A stretch of DNA of 24,485 bases, taken from NCBI GenBank assembly GCA_016184205.1, contig JACPDD010000014.1, positions 1-24,485 on the forward strand. Direction: 5' to 3'. The translations under genes and the position numbers were made by a program. A model generated the notes under the pieces. That model was given only the letters and a program-made list of their open reading frames with translations, did no database searches and had not been told where the DNA came from. Each line of letters opens with the position of its first letter. The first letter of the stretch is position 1. Source of the DNA: Candidatus Levyibacteriota bacterium (GTDB taxonomy: Bacteria > Patescibacteriota > Microgenomatia > Levybacterales > UBA12049). Positions 16,443-23,213 of this stretch are shown piece after piece.

Positions 16443-17903
16443 CTAGAAATCCGCTCTTTTTTGAATTATCAATCCACTCGGAAGCTCTGTTTCGGAAATT
16501 ACTTTTCCGCTCTTTACAACAGTTTCAAGCCATCCTTTATAAGTCCATGGCTTACTCCAGTCAGGTTCAATAAGCAGATACAACGTTCCCTCTTTTTCCT
16601 TGCCGGGCATGTAGCGATAGACATTTTCCGATCTCCACCGTATTAGATAATCATACGGGTCTGTATACACAGCTGGGGCAAAAGCGAGCAGATTAAACGG
16701 CTTGCCGTTAGCATCTTTATAAATGTAATCAATAGCATCAAGTTTGCCTTTTACTTTTGCTATTCCTCCGTAATCCGGATAGCGGTATAAATTGTAAATT
16801 CTTGGGATAATTATTGATAAAGTAACTAGGAATAAAATTGTTAACAGGACTTTACCAAAGCTACGTTCCCAAAACCTTGCAATAATAATACCAAGAGGAA
16901 AAAGAAACATGACTTCAAATCCCGTTAAAAACCAAGCTCTAAGGGGTTGTTGATAAAAAAGTAGGAGGGCAAAAATTAATACAACAAGTTTCGCACAAAG
17001 CAGGACAAATTGATGTTCTTTCACGTTTAGAAGTTTTGTCTTTTTACCCAACAGAATACCGAAGACTAAAAGGTAAAATGCGACACCCGAAAACAATAGT
17101 CCGTTGAATGATGAGTTAAAGTTAACCGTGAAATTATAAAAATGGTCGCTAAAAGTCGTTCCCAAGTAAGACAAGAATCCTGCTTCTCTGCTGCCCGAAA
17201 ACGCAGCTATAATTCCTTTGGACATCAAAAAATCATGTCTTAAATCAAAAAGAATTTGAGGTGAAAACAGCAACGTAAATAATGCAAGACCAAACAGGAA
17301 CTCTTTTTTCTTTATTGTTTGAAGATTAAATAGAGCAAGATATATTATGCTGCTTAAAAATATAAAAACGCCGAGCGCTGTTTGGAAACTAAACATCAAT
17401 GCAATAGTAGGCCAAACAACAAAGTGAAATTTCTTTTTACCCACTGACAAAAGATAAAAAGAGAAAATATATATTGTTAAAAGCAGCCACATTGGATGAG
17501 GATTCCATGCGTACGTTGCAGCGGCTGCGGCCTCCGGACATATGGCGAGCAAAAACATAGTTACGAATGCAACCCGCAGGCCGAATAGTTTCCTAGCAAA
17601 CAAAAAGGCAACTATTAGAGTTGCCATACTTATAAGAAGAGACAGGAACACGCCTCCCCAAGGATTTCCTCCTGTCAAAAATGTTGGAACAGAGAGAAGA
17701 TAGTACCAAAGCGGACCCTGAAATACGCCACCGAGACTTGTATGTGGACCGATTAAAGTAAGATGTTGGTCATAAACAATACTTTTGACCGCCATCATAT
17801 CCCTTCCTTGATCCAGCAAAAAGAGGTAGTTACCGGAAAGTGTCTCTTGTGCCCGCAGCAGAAATCCCAAAAGAAGAATTAGGAGAAAAATAAATTTCTT
17901 CAC
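16443..17903 (-). CDS. GT-C (GT39-like) integral membrane glycosyltransferase
   Basis: This 486-residue protein is the first gene of the long leftward operon. After one N-terminal helix the first outer loop has LLDQGRDMMAVK (Asp31 and Asp35), then LTLIGPHTSLGGVFQGPLWYY, typical of the PMT-like group in which the first loop carries an 'D-x-G-R-D' acidic motif. YAWNPHPMWLL follows at about 130. About ten to eleven helices and a C-terminal soluble part of about 100 residues complete it. The start is a GTG (17901-17903), chosen because the -10 box TATACT lies 6 nt upstream, so the mRNA would start at or next to the codon with no room for a ribosome binding site. The length is normal and the gene looks intact. 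Confidence 0.85.
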   Translation of the reverse strand: MKKFIFLLILLLGFLLRAQETLSGNYLFLLDQGRDMMAVKSIVYDQHLTLIGPHTSLGGVFQGPLWYYLLSVPTFLTGGNPWGGVFLSLLISMATLIVAFLFARKLFGLRVAFVTMFLLAICPEAAAAATYAWNPHPMWLLLTIYIFSFYLLSVGKKKFHFVVWPTIALMFSFQTALGVFIFLSSIIYLALFNLQTIKKKEFLFGLALFTLLFSPQILFDLRHDFLMSKGIIAAFSGSREAGFLSYLGTTFSDHFYNFTVNFNSSFNGLLFSGVAFYLLVFGILLGKKTKLLNVKEHQFVLLCAKLVVLIFALLLFYQQPLRAWFLTGFEVMFLFPLGIIIARFWERSFGKVLLTILFLVTLSIIIPRIYNLYRYPDYGGIAKVKGKLDAIDYIYKDANGKPFNLLAFAPAVYTDPYDYLIRWRSENVYRYMPGKEKEGTLYLLIEPDWSKPWTYKGWLETVVKSGKVISETELPSGLIIQKRADF

Positions 17904-17909
17904 TCTCGT

Positions 17910-17938
17910 AGTATATGCTTTTGAGAATCCGAACTCAA
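17910..17938 (-). promoter_or_regulatory. Promoter of the glycosyltransferase operon
   Basis: Reading leftward there is TTGAGT (17933-17938), a 17-nt spacer, and TATACT (17910-17915), a good sigma70-type pair. The predicted transcription start falls on or next to the GTG at 17903, so the mRNA is probably leaderless. No other strong promoter of this quality is seen across the next 16 kb, which suggests that it drives the whole cluster. Confidence 0.7.
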
Positions 17939-17950
17939 TTTAATACAAAG

Positions 17951-17959
17951 TGGTATAAT
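17951..17959 (+). promoter_or_regulatory. Extended -10 promoter of the structured RNA and tRNA-Glu
   Basis: TGGTATAAT is a perfect TATAAT with the TGn extension. The expected start, about 7 nt downstream, is G17965 or G17966, exactly where the closing stem of the structured RNA begins. There is no convincing -35 hexamer, as is usual for extended -10 promoters. It is divergent from the operon promoter, with 15 bp between the two. Confidence 0.7.
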
Positions 17960-17964
17960 AACAC

Positions 17965-18086
17965 GGAGGTGAAGCGGCGTTGAGATCGCCGCCAACTGTA
18001 GTCATGATTGCAGTTGTGAAAGGTTGTGGGTAATCCATAGAGCCACAACACGCTGAAGCATGGTGGGCGCAAGTCCCACCCACCTC
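17965..18086 (+). ncRNA. Unrecognised ~122-nt structured RNA with tRNA-like termini
   Basis: Five helices can be drawn. The closing stem is GAGGTG 17966-17971 with CACCTC 18081-18086. Hairpin 2 is GCGGCG 17974-17979 with CGCCGC 17987-17992 (loop TTGAGAT). Hairpin 3 is AACTGTAG 17994-18001 with the segment 18008-18015, including G-T pairs. Hairpin 4 is GTTGTGG 18023-18029 with CCACAAC 18043-18049. Hairpin 5 is GGTGGG 18062-18067 with CCCACC 18075-18080, loop CGCAAGT. Hairpin 5 abuts the closing stem with no gap, just as the T arm abuts the acceptor stem in tRNA, and its 7-nt loop keeps the C-A-A-N-Y part of the T-loop consensus. There is no open frame and no U-run. It ends 4 nt before tRNA-Glu, so RNase P cleavage of the tRNA would release it. 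I do not recognise an Rfam family. Confidence 0.65.
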
Positions 18087-18090
18087 AATT

Positions 18091-18163
18091 GGCCCCATCG
18101 TCTAGTGGCCTAGGACACCAGGTTCTCATCCTGGTAACCGGGATTCGAATTCCCGTGGGGTCA
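18091..18163 (+). tRNA. tRNA-Glu (anticodon CTC)
   Basis: A complete 73-nt cloverleaf is visible. Acceptor GGCCCCA pairs with TGGGGTC with one G-T pair. The D-loop region contains TAGTGGCCTAGGAC. The anticodon stem CCAGG/CCTGG encloses the loop TTCTCAT, giving CTC, which reads GAG. The T arm CGGGA-TTCGAAT-TCCCG is perfect. The discriminator is A18163, and CCA is not encoded. It has no obvious promoter of its own and probably shares the transcript of the structured RNA just upstream. No terminator follows: the convergent ccdA-like gene ends 4 nt downstream. Confidence 0.96.
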
Positions 18164-18164
18164 C
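18146..18164 (+). repeat. tRNA-Glu 3'-end copy 1 (candidate attachment site)
   Basis: CGAATTCCCGTGGGGTCAC covers half of the T arm, the acceptor 3' strand and one base beyond the tRNA-Glu gene. An 18/19 copy lies at 20409-20427. The position at the 3' end of a tRNA gene is the classic target of tyrosine integrases. Confidence 0.7.
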
Positions 18165-18167
18165 AGT

Positions 18168-18851
18168 TTATAAGAGGGCGGTTTGAATCATCCACGCGCC
18201 CAAAACAAGCAGGAGAATTCCAATAGCAGCTCTCATTAATTTTCTGTGCTTCTTTCTAAGCTCCTCAAGCCTCTCGCCACTTGCTCCTTTGTAAAATGCG
18301 AAAAGAATCACAATAAGAGGTAGGACAAAAATAACATTATAAGCAATAAGCCAGAAAACTGTTGCTCCGCTTATTCCAGCTAAAGACATCAACGACAAAA
18401 TTGCAAGGTAGACTGCGCCGGTACATGGAAGTTCAACTAAGGCAACAAAAACTCCAAGAGAAAAGGAAGAGAAAATGCTCCCCGAGATTCTTCCTGCATA
18501 TATTTTAATTCTATCCGCGGCGCCTGGAAGGAGTGCCAAAGACGGTCCTCTTCCATACCATATTAAATCTTTAAGCTCAAATAGCCCTGCCAAAACTACA
18601 ATTGCACCAATAATTGCGTAGAAAATGACGCTAAAATTCCCCAGGCTTCCAATAACAGGAAGTAAAACTAACCCTGCAAGAAGATAGGTAAGAAACACTG
18701 CTAGAATATATGCTAGTCCATGAAGCAATAGTTTCCCTTTGCTTTCGGATATTTTTGCAAGGTATGCAAGAAGGAAAATTAAAACTCCAAATGCGCAAGG
18801 ATTAATACTGTCAACAACTGCTGCGCCTATGATTATTGGGATGGGCGGCAT
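18168..18851 (-). CDS. ccdA: CcdA/DsbD-type transmembrane thiol-disulfide transporter
   Basis: This 227-residue protein has six or so helices. It has VDSINPCAFGVLIFLLAYL (Cys19) in the first helix and VELPCTGAVYLAILSLM (Cys143) in the fourth, the paired membrane cysteines that define the CcdA/DsbD-beta family (PF02683). These proteins pass electrons from cytoplasmic thioredoxin to outward-facing thiol proteins. No thioredoxin partner is encoded next to it. Upstream by 3 nt is a zinc-ribbon gene and before that a Cys/His-rich exported protein, a likely client. It is convergent with tRNA-Glu and ends only 4 nt from it. The length is normal for stand-alone CcdA. Confidence 0.9.
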   Translation of the reverse strand: MPPIPIIIGAAVVDSINPCAFGVLIFLLAYLAKISESKGKLLLHGLAYILAVFLTYLLAGLVLLPVIGSLGNFSVIFYAIIGAIVVLAGLFELKDLIWYGRGPSLALLPGAADRIKIYAGRISGSIFSSFSLGVFVALVELPCTGAVYLAILSLMSLAGISGATVFWLIAYNVIFVLPLIVILFAFYKGASGERLEELRKKHRKLMRAAIGILLLVLGAWMIQTALL

Positions 18852-18854
18852 AAA

Positions 18855-19013
18855 TTAGCAAAACTCACAAACCTCGGCATCCTTATGGTCTGCTTTATTT
18901 TTTCTATGACATTCTCTGCATGAAAAAGATGCGCCGCGAAGAAGTATAACCCCTTCTTTTTCAGGTATTACTTTTCCGCACTTTACACATTTTCTCATTT
19001 TTTCTTCCGGCAT
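18855..19013 (-). CDS. Small zinc-ribbon protein (52 residues)
   Basis: A short frame from ATG (19011-19013) to TAA (18855-18857) encodes 52 residues with three CxxC pairs: CVKC (9-12), CREC (32-35) and CEFC at the very C-terminus (49-52). HRKNKADH lies between the second and third pairs. The first two pairs are spaced as in a treble or ribbon-type zinc site, and the final CxxC could be a redox pair or part of a second metal site. The gene begins 1 nt after the stop of the membrane-anchored His/Cys protein and ends 3 nt before the ccdA-like start, so the three are almost certainly co-transcribed. It has no signal sequence and is probably cytoplasmic. The specific function is unknown; a metal-sensing or redox-adaptor role is only a guess. 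Confidence 0.8.
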   Translation of the reverse strand: MPEEKMRKCVKCGKVIPEKEGVILLRGASFSCRECHRKNKADHKDAEVCEFC

Positions 19014-19014
19014 A

Positions 19015-19557
19015 TTACTCCACAACAACCTCTATAATGTCACCATCTGCCCAAACATAGTTAAGCCCAAGCTCTGTTTTTACACCATTGACCGCAACAG
19101 TTGTCACAGCCTTCTCTCCATTGCAAGACTGCGGAATTTCCTGCTCCATTTCTTCAAAGAATGATTTTAGCATCATTGGCGTTGGGTCAAGTGGCTTGCG
19201 AGTCTCCTTATCCACCTTTATCCTCGCCTCCCAATGAATTTTGTTAAGTTCTTTATGCGTATGCTGCCCAGAGCCTCCCTTTTCCTTGGAAAAATTAATG
19301 TTTTCTCCGCAGATACTTACACCAATGTCTGCATGAATATGCTGGGCAAGTTCACACACTTTCCCTTCCTTATCACAAGCAAGAAATCCTTCCTCTTCTT
19401 GCTCTGAATTTTGAAACTGGAAAACAGAGTAACCAAGAATAGCAGAAAGAATCAGTGAGGAAATAAGCCCTAGTACAAAAGGCAGTCTTCTGGAAAAAGT
19501 TTTCTTAGAGGCTTTTCGGCCAGAGGCCGATCGTCCTCTGGACGACTTCTTGGGCAT
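19015..19557 (-). CDS. Single-TM, extracytoplasmic His/Cys-rich protein (function unknown)
   Basis: This 180-residue protein starts with a strongly basic N-terminus (MPKKSSRGRSASGRKASKK), followed by one hydrophobic helix at about 26-47 and an outside domain of about 130 residues. The domain contains C61, C68, H73 and H75 (AQHIHAD), C83 (VSICGE), H99 and H101 (QHTHKE), H108 (KIHWEARI) and C145. The clustered HxH, THK and IHWE elements look like metal ligands, and the cysteines could form disulfides. I do not recognise a named family. It is first in a tight three-gene unit with a zinc ribbon and ccdA, which suggests a copper- or heme-type handling or thiol-redox role outside the membrane. Both ideas are inference from composition and context. 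Confidence 0.8.
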   Translation of the reverse strand: MPKKSSRGRSASGRKASKKTFSRRLPFVLGLISSLILSAILGYSVFQFQNSEQEEEGFLACDKEGKVCELAQHIHADIGVSICGENINFSKEKGGSGQHTHKELNKIHWEARIKVDKETRKPLDPTPMMLKSFFEEMEQEIPQSCNGEKAVTTVAVNGVKTELGLNYVWADGDIIEVVVE

Positions 19558-19635
19558 AAATATAGCCTATCACAAAACATAATTGTATTTCAATTTCCCC
19601 CGGCCTCCTCTTTGGCAGAAGGAAGAGAGAATAAG

Positions 19636-20388
19636 TTACAGAGTCTTTTCAAACCAGTCAGTAATAATTTTATAAACTTTTTCTCTTTTAGGTTCCAAAC
19701 CATGATCTGCTCCTTCAATAACAGCTTTCTCTTTTGGCTCATTTGCAGTTTCATAAGCCTCTTCCATTTCAGAGAGAGGAACGGTGTCATCTTTCGAACC
19801 ATGAATAAACAAAATAGGATATCTCATACTTCTTAGTAGCAAGGCGAGATTGTGGTTCTCAAAATCCTTCCAAAACTGCGGTTTAATAACTGTCGTACTT
19901 CCATCTGACCTTTTTCTTGCAGATATACCTTCAGGTTTATATCCATCCCCAAAAAGGTTTATTAATATTTCCCTAGCATTAAGAACTGTCCCCATTAAAA
20001 CCAGAGATTTTATTTTTGGCGCAAGAGCAATTGCAACTGTAGTTCCAAACGATTGACCAACTATTCCAATGCGATTTGCATCAACGATAGTCCTTGATTT
20101 TACAAATTTCAGTATAGATTTTAAATCGTCTCTAAGTTTTATTAGCGATGAATCTATAAAATCTCCTTCGCTTTCTCCGCAACCTGAAAAATCAAAACGG
20201 TAAGAGGCAACTCCTGTCTCTGCTAAGTGTTTCGCCATATCTACAAACATCCCGTCTTCTTCTTTGTAATACGCAAACCCATGAACAAGAACCACAGCCG
20301 GAAATTTACCTTCCCCTCTCGGCAGAGTTTCTACACCAATTAATGTCTCGCCGCTACCATTTTTTATCTGAATTTTTTGCTCTGTCAT
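19636..20388 (-). CDS. Alpha/beta hydrolase (serine hydrolase)
   Basis: From the ATG at 20388 this is a 250-residue cytoplasmic protein. It has LVHGFAYYKEEDG as the oxyanion-hole region (34-46), RFDFSGCGES (64-73), and the nucleophile elbow GQSFG (Ser113). The acid is in HGSKDDTVP (Asp200 or Asp201), and the histidine is in GADHGLE (His229), a complete catalytic triad. It resembles the dienelactone hydrolase/serine aminopeptidase-like lipase or esterase group; the substrate cannot be told. A start 15 nt upstream (20403) is in frame, but it sits within the TATAAT box at 20395-20400, so the inner ATG, 6 nt from that box, is preferred and the mRNA would be leaderless. It is followed, after 78 nt, by the three-gene redox unit. 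Confidence 0.9.
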   Translation of the reverse strand: MTEQKIQIKNGSGETLIGVETLPRGEGKFPAVVLVHGFAYYKEEDGMFVDMAKHLAETGVASYRFDFSGCGESEGDFIDSSLIKLRDDLKSILKFVKSRTIVDANRIGIVGQSFGTTVAIALAPKIKSLVLMGTVLNAREILINLFGDGYKPEGISARKRSDGSTTVIKPQFWKDFENHNLALLLRSMRYPILFIHGSKDDTVPLSEMEEAYETANEPKEKAVIEGADHGLEPKREKVYKIITDWFEKTL

Positions 20389-20394
20389 AAAAAG

Positions 20395-20400
20395 ATTATA
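20395..20400 (-). promoter_or_regulatory. -10 box of the hydrolase gene
   Basis: A perfect TATAAT, reading leftward, ends 6 nt before the ATG at 20388. A -35 hexamer is not evident. The promoter lies just inside the right tRNA-derived repeat and may serve all four genes of the insert. Confidence 0.55.
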
Positions 20401-20408
20401 CAACTATC

Positions 20409-20427
20409 CGAATTCCCGTTGGGTCAC
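20409..20427 (+). repeat. tRNA-Glu 3'-end copy 2 (candidate attachment site)
   Basis: CGAATTCCCGTTGGGTCAC matches the tRNA-Glu 3' end (18146-18164) in 18 of 19 bases and in the same orientation. Upstream bases do not match a tRNA, so it is a fragment and not a second gene. It is followed by a short ACGC-AA-GCGT hairpin and a T-rich stretch ending in TTCTTTTTT (about 20428-20456), which could be the original terminator of the tRNA transcript. Confidence 0.7.
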
Positions 20428-20457
20428 GCAAGCGTCTATTTTGTGGTTCTTTTTTGC

Positions 20458-20733
20458 TTAGCTGGTCTCTCCAAAATATTCTACAAAGACTTCCCTTGCG
20501 GCAAGAGAGCGAGTCGGCTTTGGAAGTCTTTTACCCTCGGAGCGCCAAAACCGCCCCCTGTGCACAGATAATCTTTCTCTAATTTCACGCCCTGGAAATC
20601 CAAGACCTATAAGTTCTGTCGCTGCTTCTCTATCTGAAACACCGAGCATTCTGGATAAAACCACAACATCTATCTTTGCCAAGCACAATCCACTCAGTTG
20701 TTTAGGAAATAATTTTGGACGTTCTGCTGACAT
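20458..20733 (-). CDS. Small basic hypothetical protein
   Basis: This 91-residue frame has a Lys/Arg-rich composition. A segment that could be helix-turn-helix-like, VVVLSRMLGVSDREAATELI (about 23-42), is followed by GFPGREIRERL and an Arg-rich middle. I do not recognise a family. A TATAAT lies at 20742-20747, 8 nt before the ATG, which supports it being expressed from a nearly leaderless mRNA. It lies between the right tRNA-derived repeat and lon. It could be a small DNA-binding protein, but that is a guess from one weak motif. Confidence 0.5.
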   Translation of the reverse strand: MSAERPKLFPKQLSGLCLAKIDVVVLSRMLGVSDREAATELIGLGFPGREIRERLSVHRGRFWRSEGKRLPKPTRSLAAREVFVEYFGETS

Positions 20734-20741
20734 AAAAAAGG

Positions 20742-20747
20742 ATTATA
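20742..20747 (-). promoter_or_regulatory. -10 box of the small basic protein gene
   Basis: A perfect TATAAT, reading leftward, lies 8 nt before the ATG at 20733. The sequence TATAATCCTTTTTT before the start is close to TATAATCTTTTT before the hydrolase start. Confidence 0.5.
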
Positions 20748-20786
20748 GTAAGTGTTTTCCCAAAACGCAAGGTAGATATATTGCAT

Positions 20787-23168
20787 TTAGTCGGCGGGGA
20801 CTGGTTGTGGAGCGTGCAACACAGGATGTTCTACTTCCATAGGCTGCGCTAGTCTTTCCTTCTTTAGATTCTTTGTTAATGCGACGCCCAGTACTTCATC
20901 CATGTGGTCAACAAAGACAAATTTTAAGTCTCTTATTACTTCCTTTGGCACATCCTCCAAATCTTTTTTATTTTCCTTTGGTAAAATTACAGTCTTAAGT
21001 CCTGCGCGGTGCGCTGCGATAACTTTTTCTTTTACTCCCCCAATCTCAAGCACCCGTCCACGAAGAGTTACCTCTCCTGTCATTCCAATTTTTCTGCTTA
21101 CAGGAATCTTGGTAAGGGCAGAGACTATTGCGGTTGTGATTGCAATTCCTGCAGACGGACCGTCCTTTGGAACCGCGCCCTCTGGAACGTGAATGTGAAC
21201 CTCCATCTTTTGGTAAAAATTCTGGGCAAGTCCAAGCTGTTTTGCGCGTGCTCTAATATAAGACATTGCTGCTTGGGCGGATTCTTTCATTACGTCCCCC
21301 AATTGTCCAGTTAGTGTAAGCTGGCCTTTGCCCGCCATAAGTGCAACTTCGACAAATAATATGTCTCCCCCTGCTTCTGTCCATGCAAGCCCTGTTGACA
21401 TTCCAACTTCATCAACTTTTTCAATTAAAGTTGAGCGGTATTTAATAGGGCCTAAGAACTTGGAAACAATTTTCTCTGAAACTATGACTTTTGCAGTTCT
21501 GCCCTCGGCAATCATTCTGGCAACTTTTCTAAAAATTGTTGCAAGCTGGCGCTCAAGGCTTCTTACTCCTGCTTCCCTTGTATAGTGATTTATCAAAAAC
21601 TTTATTGCTTCATCTTTTACAATAATACGCTTTGTGGTTAAACCGTGGGCTTCCATTTGCTTTTTGATTAAAAAGTCCTTTGCAATCCTGTACTTTTCTT
21701 CCTGAATGTATCCCGCAAAGGTTATGATTTCCAGCCTGTCACGAAGTGCCGGTGGAATAGTATCTAGCATGTTTGCAGTTGTGACAAACATTACATCTGA
21801 AAGGTCAAAAGAAACCTCAAGGTAATGGTCTGAGAAACCGCTGTTTTGCTCCGGATCTAAAGCTTCAAGAAGTGCGGAAGACGGATCTCCTCTAAAGTCT
21901 ACGCCGACTTTATCTATCTCATCAAGCATAAAGACCGGGTTTTTTGTTCCTGCATCTTTTATTCCCTGAATTATCCTTCCCGGAAGCGCGCCAACATAAG
22001 TCCTTCTGTGTCCTCTAATTTCTGCCTCGTCCCTTATGCCTCCAAGGGAGACCCTAACAAACTTTCGCCCAAGTGCTCTTGCAATTGACTTACCAAGAGA
22101 TGTTTTTCCAACGCCGGGTGGCCCAACAAAACAGAGTATTGGACTTTTCATTTTTTTCCCTGCCAGTTTGTGCACTGCAAGATACTCAACAATTCTTTCT
22201 TTGACTTTTTTGAGTCCGTAGTGATCATCATCCAAAACTTGCTCGGCATTTTTTACATCAACATTGTTTTTGCTCTCAACGCTCCACGGAAGCCCAATTA
22301 GCCAATCAACATAATTCCTTATATATCCTGCTTCCGGATTAAATTGGTTCATTTGGGCAAGTTTTGAAACTTCCTTCTTGGCTTTTGCCTCAACATCCTC
22401 GGGCATTTTTGCTTTTTTTATCTTGTCCATGAGTTCTTTTATTTCTCCGCCTTCGTCTCCTTCTCCCAACTCTTTTTCAATAGTCTTAAGCCTTTCCCTA
22501 AGCATTACTTCGCGTGCGCCCTTTTCAAATCTTTCTTGAGTTTTGGAAGCAATTTTTCTCTCCAAATCCAACACTTTGAGTTCTTTTGTTAGAATTTCTG
22601 TTATTTTTTCAAGCCTTTCTTTTACATTTGCGATTTCCAAAAGCTCCTGCTTTCCAACTGGCTTGATATCCAAAACAGACGCTACCAAATCAGAAAGCTC
22701 GGAAGGGGAATTCTCGGACATGATATTCATGAAGGTAAGAAAGTCAACTGATTTTCCAAGATTTATTGCTTTTCTAAATTGATTTGTGAGGTGGTTACAA
22801 AGAGCTTTTACTTCTTCTGAGTCTGCGATTTCATCAGGAAGCTCAATAACTCTTGCAAGGAGAAATGAATCATGTGGCTCATAAGACAGTATCTTAACTC
22901 TTGAAAGCCCTTTTACTTGTGCATTTATCTCTCCGTCAGACCTAATCATTCTTTCAATGTGAGAAAGCGTTCCAATCTCATACAGGTCTTCTTCTGTGGG
23001 TTCATTAAGTCTTGCATTTTTTTGTAGTACAAATGTTACGACTCGCTCGTGTGCAAAAGAGGATTCTAATGCGGCTAAACTTCTTGGTCTTCCGAATGTT
23101 AGTACTGAATCGGTACTTGGAAATATAATTCCATCTCTTATTGGTATTACTGGTACAATTTTTTCCAT
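20787..23168 (-). CDS. lon: ATP-dependent Lon protease
   Basis: This 793-residue cytoplasmic AAA+ serine protease is complete. The N-terminal LON substrate-binding domain (about 1-200) begins VPVIPIRDGIIFPSTD. A coiled-coil region spans about 200-260. The ATPase has Walker A GPPGVGKT (349-356), Walker B VFMLDEID (412-419), and a sensor region with TTANMLDTIPPALRDRLE. The proteolytic domain has PKDGPSAG with the catalytic Ser672, and GGVKEK with the Lys, probably Lys715 by the usual Ser-to-Lys spacing. Lon degrades misfolded and regulatory proteins. A TATAAT at 23175-23180 sits 6 nt before the ATG. A second promoter overlapped by a CIRCE-like operator lies further upstream, suggesting heat-shock control by HrcA. 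The C-terminal tail is short and Pro-rich (HAPQPVPAD). Confidence 0.97.
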   Translation of the reverse strand: MEKIVPVIPIRDGIIFPSTDSVLTFGRPRSLAALESSFAHERVVTFVLQKNARLNEPTEEDLYEIGTLSHIERMIRSDGEINAQVKGLSRVKILSYEPHDSFLLARVIELPDEIADSEEVKALCNHLTNQFRKAINLGKSVDFLTFMNIMSENSPSELSDLVASVLDIKPVGKQELLEIANVKERLEKITEILTKELKVLDLERKIASKTQERFEKGAREVMLRERLKTIEKELGEGDEGGEIKELMDKIKKAKMPEDVEAKAKKEVSKLAQMNQFNPEAGYIRNYVDWLIGLPWSVESKNNVDVKNAEQVLDDDHYGLKKVKERIVEYLAVHKLAGKKMKSPILCFVGPPGVGKTSLGKSIARALGRKFVRVSLGGIRDEAEIRGHRRTYVGALPGRIIQGIKDAGTKNPVFMLDEIDKVGVDFRGDPSSALLEALDPEQNSGFSDHYLEVSFDLSDVMFVTTANMLDTIPPALRDRLEIITFAGYIQEEKYRIAKDFLIKKQMEAHGLTTKRIIVKDEAIKFLINHYTREAGVRSLERQLATIFRKVARMIAEGRTAKVIVSEKIVSKFLGPIKYRSTLIEKVDEVGMSTGLAWTEAGGDILFVEVALMAGKGQLTLTGQLGDVMKESAQAAMSYIRARAKQLGLAQNFYQKMEVHIHVPEGAVPKDGPSAGIAITTAIVSALTKIPVSRKIGMTGEVTLRGRVLEIGGVKEKVIAAHRAGLKTVILPKENKKDLEDVPKEVIRDLKFVFVDHMDEVLGVALTKNLKKERLAQPMEVEHPVLHAPQPVPAD

Positions 23169-23174
23169 AAACTA

Positions 23175-23180
23175 ATTATA
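23175..23180 (-). promoter_or_regulatory. Proximal -10 box of lon
   Basis: A perfect TATAAT ends 6 nt upstream of the lon ATG, the same spacing as at the hydrolase and operon starts. No good -35 is visible. It would give a leaderless mRNA alongside the distal promoter. Confidence 0.5.
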
Positions 23181-23213
23181 CATCCTACAAACTATTTATG
23201 GTGAACTTGCTTG

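Noticed and set aside
18062..18080. Similarity of the GGGCGCAAGTCCC hairpin to parts of twister-sister ribozymes and cobalamin riboswitches
   Set aside because: Neither the twister-sister internal loop nor the B12 box and surrounding conserved segments are present; the match is limited to one loop.
17965..18086. The structured RNA as tRNA-Sec
   Set aside because: A long D stem, an extra arm and a TCA triplet in the middle hairpin are suggestive, but the anticodon-like arm is 22 nt and not 17, the T loop lacks TT at the first two positions, and no selenocysteine genes are near.
20401..20450. A second tRNA gene at the right repeat
   Set aside because: Only the T-loop-to-acceptor 3' portion is present; no D arm, anticodon arm or 5' acceptor strand can be found upstream.
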